Of a stretch of DNA of 64,000 nt, positions 27,951 through 37,201 are shown piece by piece; position 1 is the stretch's first letter; every line of letters begins with the position of its first letter. The translations under genes and the position numbers were made by a program. A model generated the notes under the pieces. The model did no database searches. It was not told the DNA's origin and was given only the letters and a program-made list of their open reading frames with translations. This DNA is from Atopobium sp. (GTDB lineage Bacteria > Actinomycetota > Coriobacteriia > Coriobacteriales > Atopobiaceae). The stretch is from NCBI GenBank assembly GCA_015259035.1, contig JABZHC010000001.1, forward strand, positions 43,690 through 107,689, given 5' to 3'.

Positions 27951-29042
27951 TTACTCTGTTCTTCCGCTGTTATGTTGTGTATTACCCGTTGGAGCAGCAA
28001 CTGTTGCATTCTGCTGAGCGTTTGTTGTGTTGTTTGCTGAACCACTACCAGAAGTGCCGCTAGATGAAGACGTAGAAGATCCGTCTTTTGAGTCTTTATC
28101 CTTACCGTCTGAATTAGTTGCTGTTGGAGTGTTTTGCTTATCAGCCTCTGCAATATCATCTGCGGTAGCTTTTTGCTCCTCAGAAAGAGACGTGATAACC
28201 ATTACCTCCTCGTTAGTGCTGACATTTCCATAAGGCTCAACAACAATGGTGTAATAGAGCGATCCTGGAGCTGCCTCAACGCTGGTAACCTTACCTAGAG
28301 GAAGGCCCTTAGGGAATACGCCACCAAGACCGCTGGTAACAACTGTATCGCCTACGGCAACCTTCTGGTTGGTGTTGATGAGGTTAAGAGTAATCTGTCT
28401 TGACGCAGAACCCATAAGCATGCCTTGAGCTCGACTACTTTGAACCATAGCAGCCACGCCGCTCTTCTCGTCAGTGATAAGACGAACGGTAGAGGTTGTA
28501 GGACCACACTCAATAATCTGGCCGATAACGCCACCGCTATCGACAACAGGCATGCCAACAGCCAGCCCGGACGAAGTTCCCTTGTCAATCACGATAGTGT
28601 TATTGAACGAGTCAGTAGAACCAGAGATAACACGAGCACCTGTGGACTGCAGGTTATAGGTATTTTTAAGGTCGAGAAGACCCTGCAGACGCTGCGTGGA
28701 CTGATTTGTCTCTTCTAGCTCTGCATTTCTTGAACGCAGCTGCTCATTTTCTGCCTTGAGGTCAGAAAGCGTTTGCTGATCTGCTGTTAAGTTACTAAAA
28801 ATGTTACCAATGCCCTGGAAAGGCATGGCAATAGCAGAACCCGCCATTCTAAAAGGCATGGTAATAGTAGAGAACCCGCCTCGAACCATCTCGAGCGGTC
28901 CTTCTGTACCCATACGAGCGCTGACCGTCAATAACACAATTGAAAGCAACGAAAGAATAATAAAACTACGGCCGCCCGTATGCTTATTATTGTTAGATCC
29001 AAGGCCTGTTGAAGCACCCTGGATCTGATGAGACAATGGCAT
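27951..29042 (-). CDS. mreC: Rod shape-determining protein MreC
   Basis: A 363-residue single-pass protein of the elongasome. One hydrophobic segment at about residues 26-42, a coiled-coil (LSDLKAENEQLRSRNAELEETN), then the beta domains with INTLVIDKG-like NTIVIDKGTSSGLAVGMPVVDSGGVIGQI and VVTSGLGGVFPKGLPLGKV. The last 70 residues are a Ser/Thr/Gly/Asn-rich low-complexity tail not needed in the family. It follows mreB by two bases. Confidence 0.94.
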   Translation of the reverse strand: MPLSHQIQGASTGLGSNNNKHTGGRSFIILSLLSIVLLTVSARMGTEGPLEMVRGGFSTITMPFRMAGSAIAMPFQGIGNIFSNLTADQQTLSDLKAENEQLRSRNAELEETNQSTQRLQGLLDLKNTYNLQSTGARVISGSTDSFNNTIVIDKGTSSGLAVGMPVVDSGGVIGQIIECGPTTSTVRLITDEKSGVAAMVQSSRAQGMLMGSASRQITLNLINTNQKVAVGDTVVTSGLGGVFPKGLPLGKVTSVEAAPGSLYYTIVVEPYGNVSTNEEVMVITSLSEEQKATADDIAEADKQNTPTATNSDGKDKDSKDGSSTSSSSGTSGSGSANNTTNAQQNATVAAPTGNTQHNSGRTE

Positions 29043-29044
29043 AT

Positions 29045-30088
29045 TTATTGGCCTGCACTCTGAACAAATCCACCGGACAATGCGTTAGCCTCAAGAACCT
29101 TTGCACAACCGGTAACAACATTTTCTAACGCGGTTGGGCTTACGTTAACGGGAACGCCAGTCTCTTCACGAAGTCTCTGGTCAAGACCGCGAAGCATTCC
29201 GCCGCCACCGGTAAGCAAAATACCGTAGTACATAAGATCGGAGGCAAGATCTGGTGGAGTCACATCAAGCGCATCTTTGACAGCCTTAGTGACCTCATCA
29301 AGAGGACGATCAAGAGCGCGACGAATCTCTTCTGATTCAATACGAACTGTCTTTGGAAGACCACTCATGACGTCACGACCGTTTACCTCAACGTCAAGCT
29401 CTTCTGCAAGAGGAGCTGCTGAGCCAACCTTAATCTTGATGTCTTCTGCGGTACGCTCACCAATAGAGAGGTTATACGCATCACGAACATGCTCAAGAAT
29501 AGTCTGGTCGAACTCGTCACCTGCAGTTCTGATGGACTGCGAGACAACAATACCGCCCATGGAGATAACGGCAACCTCGGTAGTACCGCCACCGATATCT
29601 ACGACCATAGAACCTGTAGGATCCTCAATTGGAAGGTCTGCACCAATAGCTGCAGCCATAGGCTCTTCAATCAAGAATGCCTGGCGAGCGCCTGCCTGAA
29701 TAGTTGCTTCAAAAACAGCGCGTTTCTCGACAGATGTAACACCAGAAGGAACGCAAACAACTACGCGTGGACGTGGTGACCAAGGATATTTGCGCTCACG
29801 GGCCTTCTCGATGAAGTAACGAAGCATAACCTCAGTAACATCAAAGTCTGCAATGACGCCGTCTTTAAGAGGGCGCTCAGCGATGATGGAGCCAGGAGTA
29901 CGGCCAATCATGCGCTTTGCGTCAGCGCCAACGGCTAAAACGCGGCTCTCGCTTTTATCGATTGCAACAACCGATGGCTCATTGATGACAATACCCTGAC
30001 CACGAACTGCAACAAGGGTGTTTGCAGTTCCCAGATCGATGGCTAGGTCTCCGCCATATTCTCCGAAGAGCGAATCGAAGATAGACAT
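29045..30088 (-). CDS. mreB: Rod shape-determining actin-like protein MreB
   Basis: A 347-residue bacterial actin that positions wall synthesis. Nucleotide-binding motifs: DLAIDLGTANTLV (phosphate 1), MVVDIGGGTTEVAVISMGGIV (phosphate 2) and ILLTGGGGMLRGLD (adenosine). The start was set at MSIFDSLFG (ATG at 30088); the codons before it lack support. First gene of mreBCD-mrdA-rodA. Presence of a full elongasome indicates a rod or ovoid-rod cell. Confidence 0.97.
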   Translation of the reverse strand: MSIFDSLFGEYGGDLAIDLGTANTLVAVRGQGIVINEPSVVAIDKSESRVLAVGADAKRMIGRTPGSIIAERPLKDGVIADFDVTEVMLRYFIEKARERKYPWSPRPRVVVCVPSGVTSVEKRAVFEATIQAGARQAFLIEEPMAAAIGADLPIEDPTGSMVVDIGGGTTEVAVISMGGIVVSQSIRTAGDEFDQTILEHVRDAYNLSIGERTAEDIKIKVGSAAPLAEELDVEVNGRDVMSGLPKTVRIESEEIRRALDRPLDEVTKAVKDALDVTPPDLASDLMYYGILLTGGGGMLRGLDQRLREETGVPVNVSPTALENVVTGCAKVLEANALSGGFVQSAGQ

Positions 30089-30158
30089 GATATCCAATCA
30101 AACGTGCTACGCGTGTGCGTAATTATCCTGCAGAAAGAACGGTTAAAACAGTTTAGTA

Positions 30159-31586
30159 CTAGTTACCAGACTTTGAAGAGCTGGAGGAACTATTAGAGGA
30201 ATTTGAGGAGTTAGATCCATTAGTTCCAGAGGTAGTTCCCGAGGTAGTTCCCGAGGTAGTTCCCGAAGTAGAGCCGTTAGTACCAGAAGTTGTGCCGGAG
30301 TTCTGGTTATTCTGGCTTACGTATGAAGTGGTAACGCTTGCAACCTTCCAGCCAATACCATCACGGACAAGCTCAATGGTGTAGTCAACGTTGCCGCCAT
30401 TAGAAAGACTGACAGAAGCATTAACTGTAGAGTGAGTCATGCTCTGGTCAACGCCGTTGATGGTAACAGCGGAGCTTGTTGGCAGGCTGTTGGAAATCTG
30501 CTGAAGCGTTGTGCTAGAGACAGAGCTAGAGACATAGCGACCAATATCGGTGCCCTGTGCCTTAGCGTTGAAAATATCCTGAACAACAGACTGCTGGGTT
30601 GGCCATCCATAGCCGCGATAGTAAGCATAACCAGCGCCACCAACAGCCAAGATAAGCAAAATAAGAATAGTAATGAAGACCTTCAGGCCGGTATGGCGAT
30701 GCTTGCGCCTAATCTTCTTGTCCTTCTTATCCTGCTCAATAATCTCCTGCTCAGTAATCTGGAAGAAGCCAGTGTCTTCTGCAGAAGGAATGAGCTCGCC
30801 GGACATACCTGTAGGATCCAGTGGATCATAGGCACCATAGCCAGCTGCCTGAAGGAAGGCATCAGTCTCAGATGGCTTGCCAGAAGTCATTGCTGTAATA
30901 GCCTTGCGAGCTGCATCAAAAGCAGACTGCTGCTGATTAGACAGAACAAAGCTGCCGTCTGCAGTAGCGTGGGTAAAAGCGTCAACTGCCTCAGACATGC
31001 GATTAGCTGCAACATACGCAAGACCAAGATCTGCATAAATCTTATTGGAGTTCTCCAAAGGATTAGCAAAATCAAGAGCAGTACGATATGCCTCAACTGC
31101 ATCAACAGGTCTATTCAGACCCATAAAGCATGCACCTAGGCTGCAAAGTGCTGATGAAGGATTAGGATTCTTCTCGTCAACTGCAGCGTTTCTGTAAGCA
31201 ATGCCGGCGTTGCGAATATCACCGATCTTCTCGTATGCAGAACCAAGAGCAAGCTGTGCCTTATAAGGAGTTGCGTAAGAGACGTCCTGGACAGCGTTAG
31301 TAAGAGCAGCAATAGCCTCCTGTACCCTACCAGCAGCCAGAAGTGCGCGGCCCTGATTAGTAGAGAGAGCACCAACCTTGCCGTAGGAAGCGTCAGCAAG
31401 AGCGGACTTGTAAGCAGAAGCTGCGGAATCAAACTGTCCGAGCTTCATATAAGCGTTTCCAAGAAGGTGATCAATCTGACCGTTTACCTCGCCTGGCTCT
31501 TTAGCCACATCAAACTGACTGATAGCTACAAACCAGTCGCCCTGATCATATGCAGATTTACCTAACTCAAATGCCTGTTGATTCAC
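30159..31586 (-). CDS. TPR-repeat membrane protein with Ser/Gly/Thr-rich tail
   Basis: A 475-residue protein. Residues 1-250 carry about six tetratricopeptide-like repeats (ELGKSAYDQGDWFVAISQFD, LGNAYMKLGQFDSAASAYK, LGSAYEKIGDIRNAGIAYR). A basic stretch (KKDKKIRRKHRHTGLK) precedes one transmembrane segment near residue 305, then an outside domain of about 110 residues and a tail of SGTT repeats and Ser/Asn. Start is GTG with GGAGG five bases upstream, not the longer frame that would run into the cyclophilin gene. Probably a scaffold at the membrane; no specific function recognised. Confidence 0.8.
   Translation of the reverse strand: MNQQAFELGKSAYDQGDWFVAISQFDVAKEPGEVNGQIDHLLGNAYMKLGQFDSAASAYKSALADASYGKVGALSTNQGRALLAAGRVQEAIAALTNAVQDVSYATPYKAQLALGSAYEKIGDIRNAGIAYRNAAVDEKNPNPSSALCSLGACFMGLNRPVDAVEAYRTALDFANPLENSNKIYADLGLAYVAANRMSEAVDAFTHATADGSFVLSNQQQSAFDAARKAITAMTSGKPSETDAFLQAAGYGAYDPLDPTGMSGELIPSAEDTGFFQITEQEIIEQDKKDKKIRRKHRHTGLKVFITILILLILAVGGAGYAYYRGYGWPTQQSVVQDIFNAKAQGTDIGRYVSSSVSSTTLQQISNSLPTSSAVTINGVDQSMTHSTVNASVSLSNGGNVDYTIELVRDGIGWKVASVTTSYVSQNNQNSGTTSGTNGSTSGTTSGTTSGTTSGTNGSNSSNSSNSSSSSSKSGN
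30229..30264. repeat. 12-bp tandem repeat inside the TPR-protein gene
   Basis: Three perfect copies of GAGGTAGTTCCC (plus strand) with degenerate partial copies on both sides, encoding Ser-Gly-Thr-Thr units near the C-terminus. The 12-base period keeps frame, so copy number could vary between strains without breaking the protein. Confidence 0.85.
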
Positions 31587-31617
31587 AATATCCTCCAAGA
31601 GTCTGTGCGACTTGGCT

Positions 31618-32157
31618 TTAAGCGTTTTCAATTCTAATGGAATTGACGATATCGCCAACCTTTAACTGGGAAATGACATCCATTCCCTCGATAGTTGTGC
31701 CAAATACGGTGTATCCAGAATCCAAGCCATGCTGTGGACCAAGACAAAAATAGAACTGTGAACCTGCGGAGTTTGGATCCTGAGAACGAGCCATAGCAAG
31801 GGCACCGTCAACGTGGGAGTTGTTAGGATTTGTGGTGAACTCCTCTTTGATGCGATAACCAGGACCACCAGTACCAGGAATTCCGTCAGGACCAGGGTTA
31901 CCAAACACAACATCCTCAACACTCATCTCACGAGTGTTTGGGTCTCCACCCTGAAGAACAAAGCCAGGGACAAGACGGTGGAACTTGGTATCGTCATAGA
32001 AGCCAGACTCTGCAAGCTCGCAGAAGTTTGCCACATGAATAGGTGCGCCCTTACCGTCAAGCTGAACCTTAATGATTCCCTTGTTGGTATCAAAGACGGC
32101 AACCTCAGTACCAGTAACCTGGCGCTCTGGTGTATACAATGGATCAAGTCCAAACAT
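31618..32157 (-). CDS. Cyclophilin-type peptidyl-prolyl cis-trans isomerase
   Basis: A 179-residue cytoplasmic-type cyclophilin, with no signal peptide. The core runs from VAVFDTNKGIIKVQL through FYDDTKFHRLVPGFVLQGGDP (active-site FHR), GALAMARSQDPNSAGSQFYFCLG and TVFGTTIEGMDVISQLKVGD. These are the single-domain bacterial PpiB features. It catalyses proline isomerisation in protein folding. The downstream TPR gene begins 31 bases after its stop. Confidence 0.94.
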   Translation of the reverse strand: MFGLDPLYTPERQVTGTEVAVFDTNKGIIKVQLDGKGAPIHVANFCELAESGFYDDTKFHRLVPGFVLQGGDPNTREMSVEDVVFGNPGPDGIPGTGGPGYRIKEEFTTNPNNSHVDGALAMARSQDPNSAGSQFYFCLGPQHGLDSGYTVFGTTIEGMDVISQLKVGDIVNSIRIENA

Positions 32158-32292
32158 AATTCCTCCAAGCTTCTTTACATCTAAGAGATGAAAACGCGAG
32201 AAACCCTTAGTAATAAAGAACTTCTTTTCTAACCTAATTATTTTACCAGTATGATGAGATTTTTGAAATTAAAGCAGCTGAACGGTAGAGAT

Positions 32293-33414
32293 TTACTGCT
32301 TTTGTGGCTTCCAATTCACGTAATTTTCATCAAAAAGTTTCTGGTATGAGCTGGAGCCGCTGGAGTCTCTGATGTTATCAACTGGCGCCAAGATGTTGTC
32401 TTTGTCCTGAGAAGGATTGTTAGAAGCAACTGAGCGTTTCCATCCCTCACTCAAAGCATCGGAGCGATTACGAAGCCAGTTACCCAGTTTAGTGAGATTT
32501 TCAATAGTCTGACGATAGTTTCCGTTGGAGTCATCAAGACTAGAAAGGTCAGAGATAACATTACTAATATCCAGCGAAATCTGCTCTGCTTCCTGTTGAG
32601 CATCAGCGCGCTCCTGATCAGAGCCAGTAATTGCAAGCTGATCAAAGGTTTTCTCGTTATCATCAAGGCGCTTTGAGAGGTCTCCAAGCTTCTGATAATC
32701 ACTATCGAGTGCGTCAAAAACAGCATCCGAACTTGTATTTTGCTGAGTTGCACTAGTGTCTTGACCTGTAAGGTGCGTAACAGGAGTGGTGGTAGGAGTA
32801 GATGAGACCGGCGCTTCAACCTTTGCGCGATTGTCGGTTGCCTGAGGGTCCCACGGGTGTGTAATAACAAAGATTGCAGCTACTACCAGCGTTGTAACAA
32901 GAAGCGCTGAGAGCAGAATAACACGCGTACGCGGGATTCCTTCAGCTTCAGGGAGATTCTCTTTTGAAGGCTCGGAAGGGATTGCAGACTCAAAGCGAGG
33001 AGCTGGCCTGCGACTTACCGAGGCAAACGCGCTGGTAGTGTCTGGGTCAGCGTTGTCGGCCGGCATTTGTTGCAAAACAGTGGGATCTACTGCGACAGAA
33101 GAGGTTGCATCATACTCTGCGTCTACGAGCGGATCAGTCTTCTCGCCAGGTGCTGGAGCGGCGTCAATCTCTGGAAGATTGATGTTGCGTGTGGGTCTGA
33201 TAGCTCGAGCTGGACGAGCTGCAGGCACTGCCTGTGGCAAAGGAAGGCCACACTTGGGGCAGCTTTCTGCGGCGGCAGCCACCAAGGCACCACAATGGGG
33301 GCACCAATGAGCTTGAGTAACAGGAATCCTTTGGGTCAAACTTAGATCAATCTGACAATGAGGGCAGGTTAAAGCCCCCTCATCGACCTCAGATCCACAG
33401 TTTGGACAACGCAT
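32293..33414 (-). CDS. Zinc-ribbon membrane protein of unknown function
   Basis: A 373-residue protein beginning with two zinc ribbons: CPNCGSEVDEGALTCPHC and CPHCGALVAAAAESCPKC, each a CxxC...CxxC set. A proline- and acid-rich linker follows, then one transmembrane segment (ILLSALLVTTLVVAAIFVI, about residue 165-185), then a predicted extracellular region containing an alpha-helical stretch (DYQKLGDLSKRLDDNEK). The topology, zinc ribbon inside and helix outside, resembles many uncharacterised Gram-positive proteins. Function unknown. Confidence 0.8.
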   Translation of the reverse strand: MRCPNCGSEVDEGALTCPHCQIDLSLTQRIPVTQAHWCPHCGALVAAAAESCPKCGLPLPQAVPAARPARAIRPTRNINLPEIDAAPAPGEKTDPLVDAEYDATSSVAVDPTVLQQMPADNADPDTTSAFASVSRRPAPRFESAIPSEPSKENLPEAEGIPRTRVILLSALLVTTLVVAAIFVITHPWDPQATDNRAKVEAPVSSTPTTTPVTHLTGQDTSATQQNTSSDAVFDALDSDYQKLGDLSKRLDDNEKTFDQLAITGSDQERADAQQEAEQISLDISNVISDLSSLDDSNGNYRQTIENLTKLGNWLRNRSDALSEGWKRSVASNNPSQDKDNILAPVDNIRDSSGSSSYQKLFDENYVNWKPQKQ

Positions 33415-33447
33415 ACACCCTCCACAACTCTTTGCTTGTGCTTCAGT

Positions 33448-35892
33448 TTAATCGTTTATATCAGCAGAAGAGCTATAAGTTGACTTTCCTCCCATTAATC
33501 TCACAACCAGGTCAAAGAATCGATCCTTTGTATAGTTGTGAGTGTAGCGCTCGGAAATTCTGTTGAAGATAATAACGGAAATCACCAGACAAATTGCCAA
33601 GTACGGCAAGATGCGTGGGGTGAGAGGTGCAATACGGAAGAAGTCCTGAGCAACCGTACATCCGCCAACAACAATGGCAATGCATACAACAAGAAGCGCA
33701 ATGCGGAGCTTGGTGAGCGGCAAAGAAATCCTTCTGAGCAGCGCAAAACCAACTGTTGCGGTAGTGATAAGCGCCATCGTAGACACCTGAGACAGGTTCA
33801 ACTTAAACAGATGACCTGCAGTCATAAGAAGCGCAAGCGTGATAGTTACCGCAATAGAAGCAGGTAGTGACTTGCGCAAAATGTTGACCAGGAAGTTGCC
33901 CTTTACGCGATCGTGATTTGGCTCAAGCGCCAACACAAACGATGGCAGGCCAACGGTTGCAAATGAAAGCAGCGACATCTGAACAGGAATAAAGGGGTAT
34001 GGTGGCGCAATAATGCAATAGAGCGCTAAAGCCGCAGTATAAACCGTCTTTACAAGAATGAGCGCAGCAGATCGCTGGAGGTTGTTAATAGAGCGCCTTC
34101 CCTCGGCAACAACTTCTGGCATATGCGCAAAATCGTTATCTGCCAGGACAATCTCTGCAACGTTTCTAGCTGCTGCAGAACCTGAAGCAACAGAGATGGA
34201 GCAATCCGACTGTCTCAGAGCCAGGATGTCGTTTATGCCGTCGCCGGTCATGGCAACAGTGTGTCCAAGATTCTGGAGTGCAATAACAAGCTCGCGCTTC
34301 TGCTCTGGCGTAACGCGACCAAATACATGGTACTTCTCGACAGCCGCAGCAATATCTGCTTCTGAGTGCAGCGTAGTAGCGTCTACCCAACCGTCGGCAT
34401 GAGGGACACCCGCTCGCTCAGCAATAGCGGAGACAGTACGAGGGTCATCGCCCGAAATAACACGCAGGTCAACGCCTTGTTCAAGGAAGTATGCAATGGT
34501 TTGTGGGGCGGTCTCTCTAATCTGATCCCTAAGTACTACGTAACCTAGGAGCTGAGGAGTTCCCTGGAAAGTATCATTCTGGTCAAATCCATCAACGCTA
34601 CAGGCAACCAGCACGCGTTCAATGGACGCAAACGCATCGGACGACGCAATAACGTCTGCTGCCTCGGGACCAAGCACAAACTGAGCAGCACCGATAACAA
34701 ATGCCTGTCCGTCCTCAGTGACGCAGCCAGAGTACTTTCTCTTGGAAGAAAACGCCACAACGCGAGAAGGACGTTTACTTTGAATCCCCTGCTTGGATGC
34801 GTACGCAAGGATTGCTGTAGCCGTATCGTTAGCGTCATCTTTGTTTGCGCCGACAACGTTTACAGCCGCTTGCAGAGCTCCCGCAGCCTCAGTAATTGGC
34901 GTAAATGAAGCATCCAAAACACGAGCAACTTCCATGTTTCCCGTGGTGATAGTACCTGTCTTGTCCAAACAAAGGGTATCTACGCGTGCCAGCGTTTCAA
35001 TGCAGTATTGCTGCTGAACCAAAACATTTTTCTGGCCAAGCCTAATGGTTGCAATAGCAAGAACCGAGCTGGTGAGAAGAACGAGTCCTTGAGGAATCAT
35101 GCCGATAACGGCAGCAATCATCGAAAGAAGCGCTTCATTCAAATCCGCGTTACCAATGAAATAGGTACGAACAAAAAGACCAATACCCAGCGGAATCAAT
35201 GCAATGGAACCTGCGCGAATAATCGACTTAATGGTGGTAAGAATCTCTGAATTGATCTCTTTTACAAACTTAGCTTCTGCGTTAATACGCGCGGCATAGC
35301 CTTCCTGACCTACACGGCATACCCTACCAACAAGACTGCCCCTCTCGACAAAACTACCAGAGAGAAGCTCGTCTCCCGTGGTCTTTTGCACGGGCTCTGC
35401 CTCACCAGTTAGAAGGCTTTCGTCAACGCTTACGTGTTCTGACACAAGAATACTGTCAGCAGGAATTTGATCGCCCGTCTTCAAGCGCACAAGATCATCG
35501 ATGACAAGCTCGTCTGGTTTGATAAAGGTATCTTTTCCGTCACGAATTACACAAACACTCTGAGCTGTCATAAGAGACAGGCGGTCAACCATGCGTTTTG
35601 CACGAATCTCTTGCACAATACCAATGACCAAGTTTGCAAGAACTACGCTCATGAACAGTGCATTTCTGTACTGTCCCGTTACAACAACAAGCAGCGCCAT
35701 CAAAACATTAACTATGTTAAAGAGCGTAAAGCTGTGCTCTGCAATAATCTGAGCAATAGATTTGGTTTTGACGTCTGTATTAGTATTGACTTTACCTGCA
35801 GATACTCTTTCTGCAACTTCTTTTGACGTCAAGCCTTCATACGTTTCTTCAAAACGTTTGCTACTCTTGCCTTCAGTACCCTGCAATGACAT
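33448..35892 (-). CDS. P-type cation-transporting ATPase (CtpE-like)
   Basis: An 814-residue P-type ATPase with the dephosphorylation loop SLLTGEAEP, phosphorylation site LCLDKTGTITTGN and hinge MTGDGINDILALRQSD. About eight to ten transmembrane segments; no N-terminal metal-binding domain and no CPC motif, which argues against a heavy-metal pump. Length and layout resemble the CtpE group of actinobacteria, where calcium uptake has been proposed; S. pneumoniae has similar pumps. The ion is an inference. The gene ends 33 bases before the zinc-ribbon gene. Confidence 0.85.
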   Translation of the reverse strand: MSLQGTEGKSSKRFEETYEGLTSKEVAERVSAGKVNTNTDVKTKSIAQIIAEHSFTLFNIVNVLMALLVVVTGQYRNALFMSVVLANLVIGIVQEIRAKRMVDRLSLMTAQSVCVIRDGKDTFIKPDELVIDDLVRLKTGDQIPADSILVSEHVSVDESLLTGEAEPVQKTTGDELLSGSFVERGSLVGRVCRVGQEGYAARINAEAKFVKEINSEILTTIKSIIRAGSIALIPLGIGLFVRTYFIGNADLNEALLSMIAAVIGMIPQGLVLLTSSVLAIATIRLGQKNVLVQQQYCIETLARVDTLCLDKTGTITTGNMEVARVLDASFTPITEAAGALQAAVNVVGANKDDANDTATAILAYASKQGIQSKRPSRVVAFSSKRKYSGCVTEDGQAFVIGAAQFVLGPEAADVIASSDAFASIERVLVACSVDGFDQNDTFQGTPQLLGYVVLRDQIRETAPQTIAYFLEQGVDLRVISGDDPRTVSAIAERAGVPHADGWVDATTLHSEADIAAAVEKYHVFGRVTPEQKRELVIALQNLGHTVAMTGDGINDILALRQSDCSISVASGSAAARNVAEIVLADNDFAHMPEVVAEGRRSINNLQRSAALILVKTVYTAALALYCIIAPPYPFIPVQMSLLSFATVGLPSFVLALEPNHDRVKGNFLVNILRKSLPASIAVTITLALLMTAGHLFKLNLSQVSTMALITTATVGFALLRRISLPLTKLRIALLVVCIAIVVGGCTVAQDFFRIAPLTPRILPYLAICLVISVIIFNRISERYTHNYTKDRFFDLVVRLMGGKSTYSSSADIND

Positions 35893-35933
35893 ATAAACAA
35901 TCTCCAGTCAGTGATGGCCGGTTTTTTTGCACG

Positions 35934-36010
35934 TGGTGACCCCGGTGGGTTTCGAACCCACGACCTTTTGCTCCGGAGGCAAACGCTCTAATCCACTGAG
36001 CTACGGAGTC
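35934..36010 (-). tRNA. tRNA-Arg (anticodon CCG)
   Basis: The minus strand folds as a cloverleaf: acceptor GACTCCG with CGGGGTC, D arm GCTCAGTGGATTAGAGC, anticodon stem TTTGC/GCAAA around CTCCGGA (anticodon CCG, reading CGG), T arm GTGGGTTCGAACCCAC, discriminator A and encoded CCA. The 77 bases include CCA. Confidence 0.95.
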
Positions 36011-36086
36011 ATGGTGCATAAGTATACCCCAGCCTACTTACTGCCTTTTGTAACGGTTTGCGTAATTTTCTTCTGTTATTTTCCCA

Positions 36087-36095
36087 TGCTAAAAT
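36087..36095 (+). promoter_or_regulatory. aroB promoter, extended -10
   Basis: TGCTAAAAT is a good extended -10 (TGn-TAAAAT) 26 bases before the aroB start, with no clear -35 at the right distance. The ribosome site is the GAGGAG just before the ATG. Confidence 0.45.
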
Positions 36096-36121
36096 GAAGC
36101 TAACCAGCAATTGAGGAGCTC

Positions 36122-37201
36122 ATGAATACTATTTCTGTTGACCTAACATCTGACTCATATCAAATCTATGTAGGACATCACTTGCTTGCACAAGCCGGTG
36201 ACCTCATTCGCTCGCACACCTCAGGTTCAAAGATTCTTTTGGTCACTCATCCAGATTTGAACAAGTTCTTTGGCACAGAACTTCTCACCTCGTTAGAATC
36301 AGCTGGCTACTCTGTTACCACTGCCACAGTGTCTACAGGTGAGCACGCAAAATCGTTTGAATCGTATCAAAAGCTGGTAAGCGTTCTTGCAGAAAACCGT
36401 TTTACGCGAGAAGACATTGTGGTCGCCCTTGGCGGCGGAGTCATCGGAGACCTTGCAGGATTTGTTGCGGCTACCTACATGCGAGGTTGTGCGCTTGTAC
36501 ACATCCCTACCTCGCTTTTGGCCATGATTGACTCTTCAATTGGTGGAAAGACCGCCATTGACCTGCCTTTTGGAAAAAATCTTGTTGGAGCCTTCTATAA
36601 CCCTAGGGCAGTTATTGTTGATCTTGAGCTGCTGAATTCTATTCCCGCGCCACTTTTACAGGATAGCTGCGGAGAACTCATTAAATACGGTGTACTTTCG
36701 GGGCAGGATCTCTTCAATAAAATCTCTTTGGCGAGAAACCCCGTGCAGGTCATCGATGTATCGTGTAGACAGGAGCTCATTCAAACGTGCATTGAAATCA
36801 AGAAATCAGTTGTTGAGGCAGACTTTAAAGAAGCAGGATCAAGAAAATTGCTCAACCTTGGGCATACACTTGGCCATGCTATTGAGACGCTTAGCAACTT
36901 TGAGCTTGGACACGGTTCCTGTGTTGCTGCAGGAACAGCCATGATGGCAAAAGCCTGTTCCAAGCTTGGTCTTTGTTCTGTTGAAGACGCAGAGAGCATC
37001 ACCACGCTCACACAAGCTTATAGCCTTCCTACCAGCACCTCATTTGAAGTAGAGGAACTTTATTCTGCGGCACTTCATGACAAGAAAAGCCATGCGGATT
37101 CTATTGATGTGGCACTTATCTACGGTATTGGTGATGTACGCATTGAGCGTAAGTCATTTGCAGAACTTAAACAGCTCATTTTGCTTGCAAAAGAAGACTA
37201 A
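36122..37201 (+). CDS. aroB: 3-dehydroquinate synthase
   Basis: A 359-residue enzyme converting DAHP to 3-dehydroquinate in the shikimate pathway, with NAD and a divalent metal. Signatures are VVALGGGVIGDLAGFVAATYMRG, PTSLLAMIDSSIGGKTAID, GKNLVGAFYNP, and metal-ligand region ELIKYGVL and LNLGHTLGHAIE. First gene of a plus-strand shikimate group; its stop overlaps the convergent aldolase gene stop by a few bases. Confidence 0.97.
   Translation: MNTISVDLTSDSYQIYVGHHLLAQAGDLIRSHTSGSKILLVTHPDLNKFFGTELLTSLESAGYSVTTATVSTGEHAKSFESYQKLVSVLAENRFTREDIVVALGGGVIGDLAGFVAATYMRGCALVHIPTSLLAMIDSSIGGKTAIDLPFGKNLVGAFYNPRAVIVDLELLNSIPAPLLQDSCGELIKYGVLSGQDLFNKISLARNPVQVIDVSCRQELIQTCIEIKKSVVEADFKEAGSRKLLNLGHTLGHAIETLSNFELGHGSCVAAGTAMMAKACSKLGLCSVEDAESITTLTQAYSLPTSTSFEVEELYSAALHDKKSHADSIDVALIYGIGDVRIERKSFAELKQLILLAKED

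Noticed and set aside
35919..35928. T run after CCGG as a plus-strand terminator
   Set aside because: No upstream inverted repeat of adequate length; the T run lies between the P-type ATPase and tRNA genes on the other strand.
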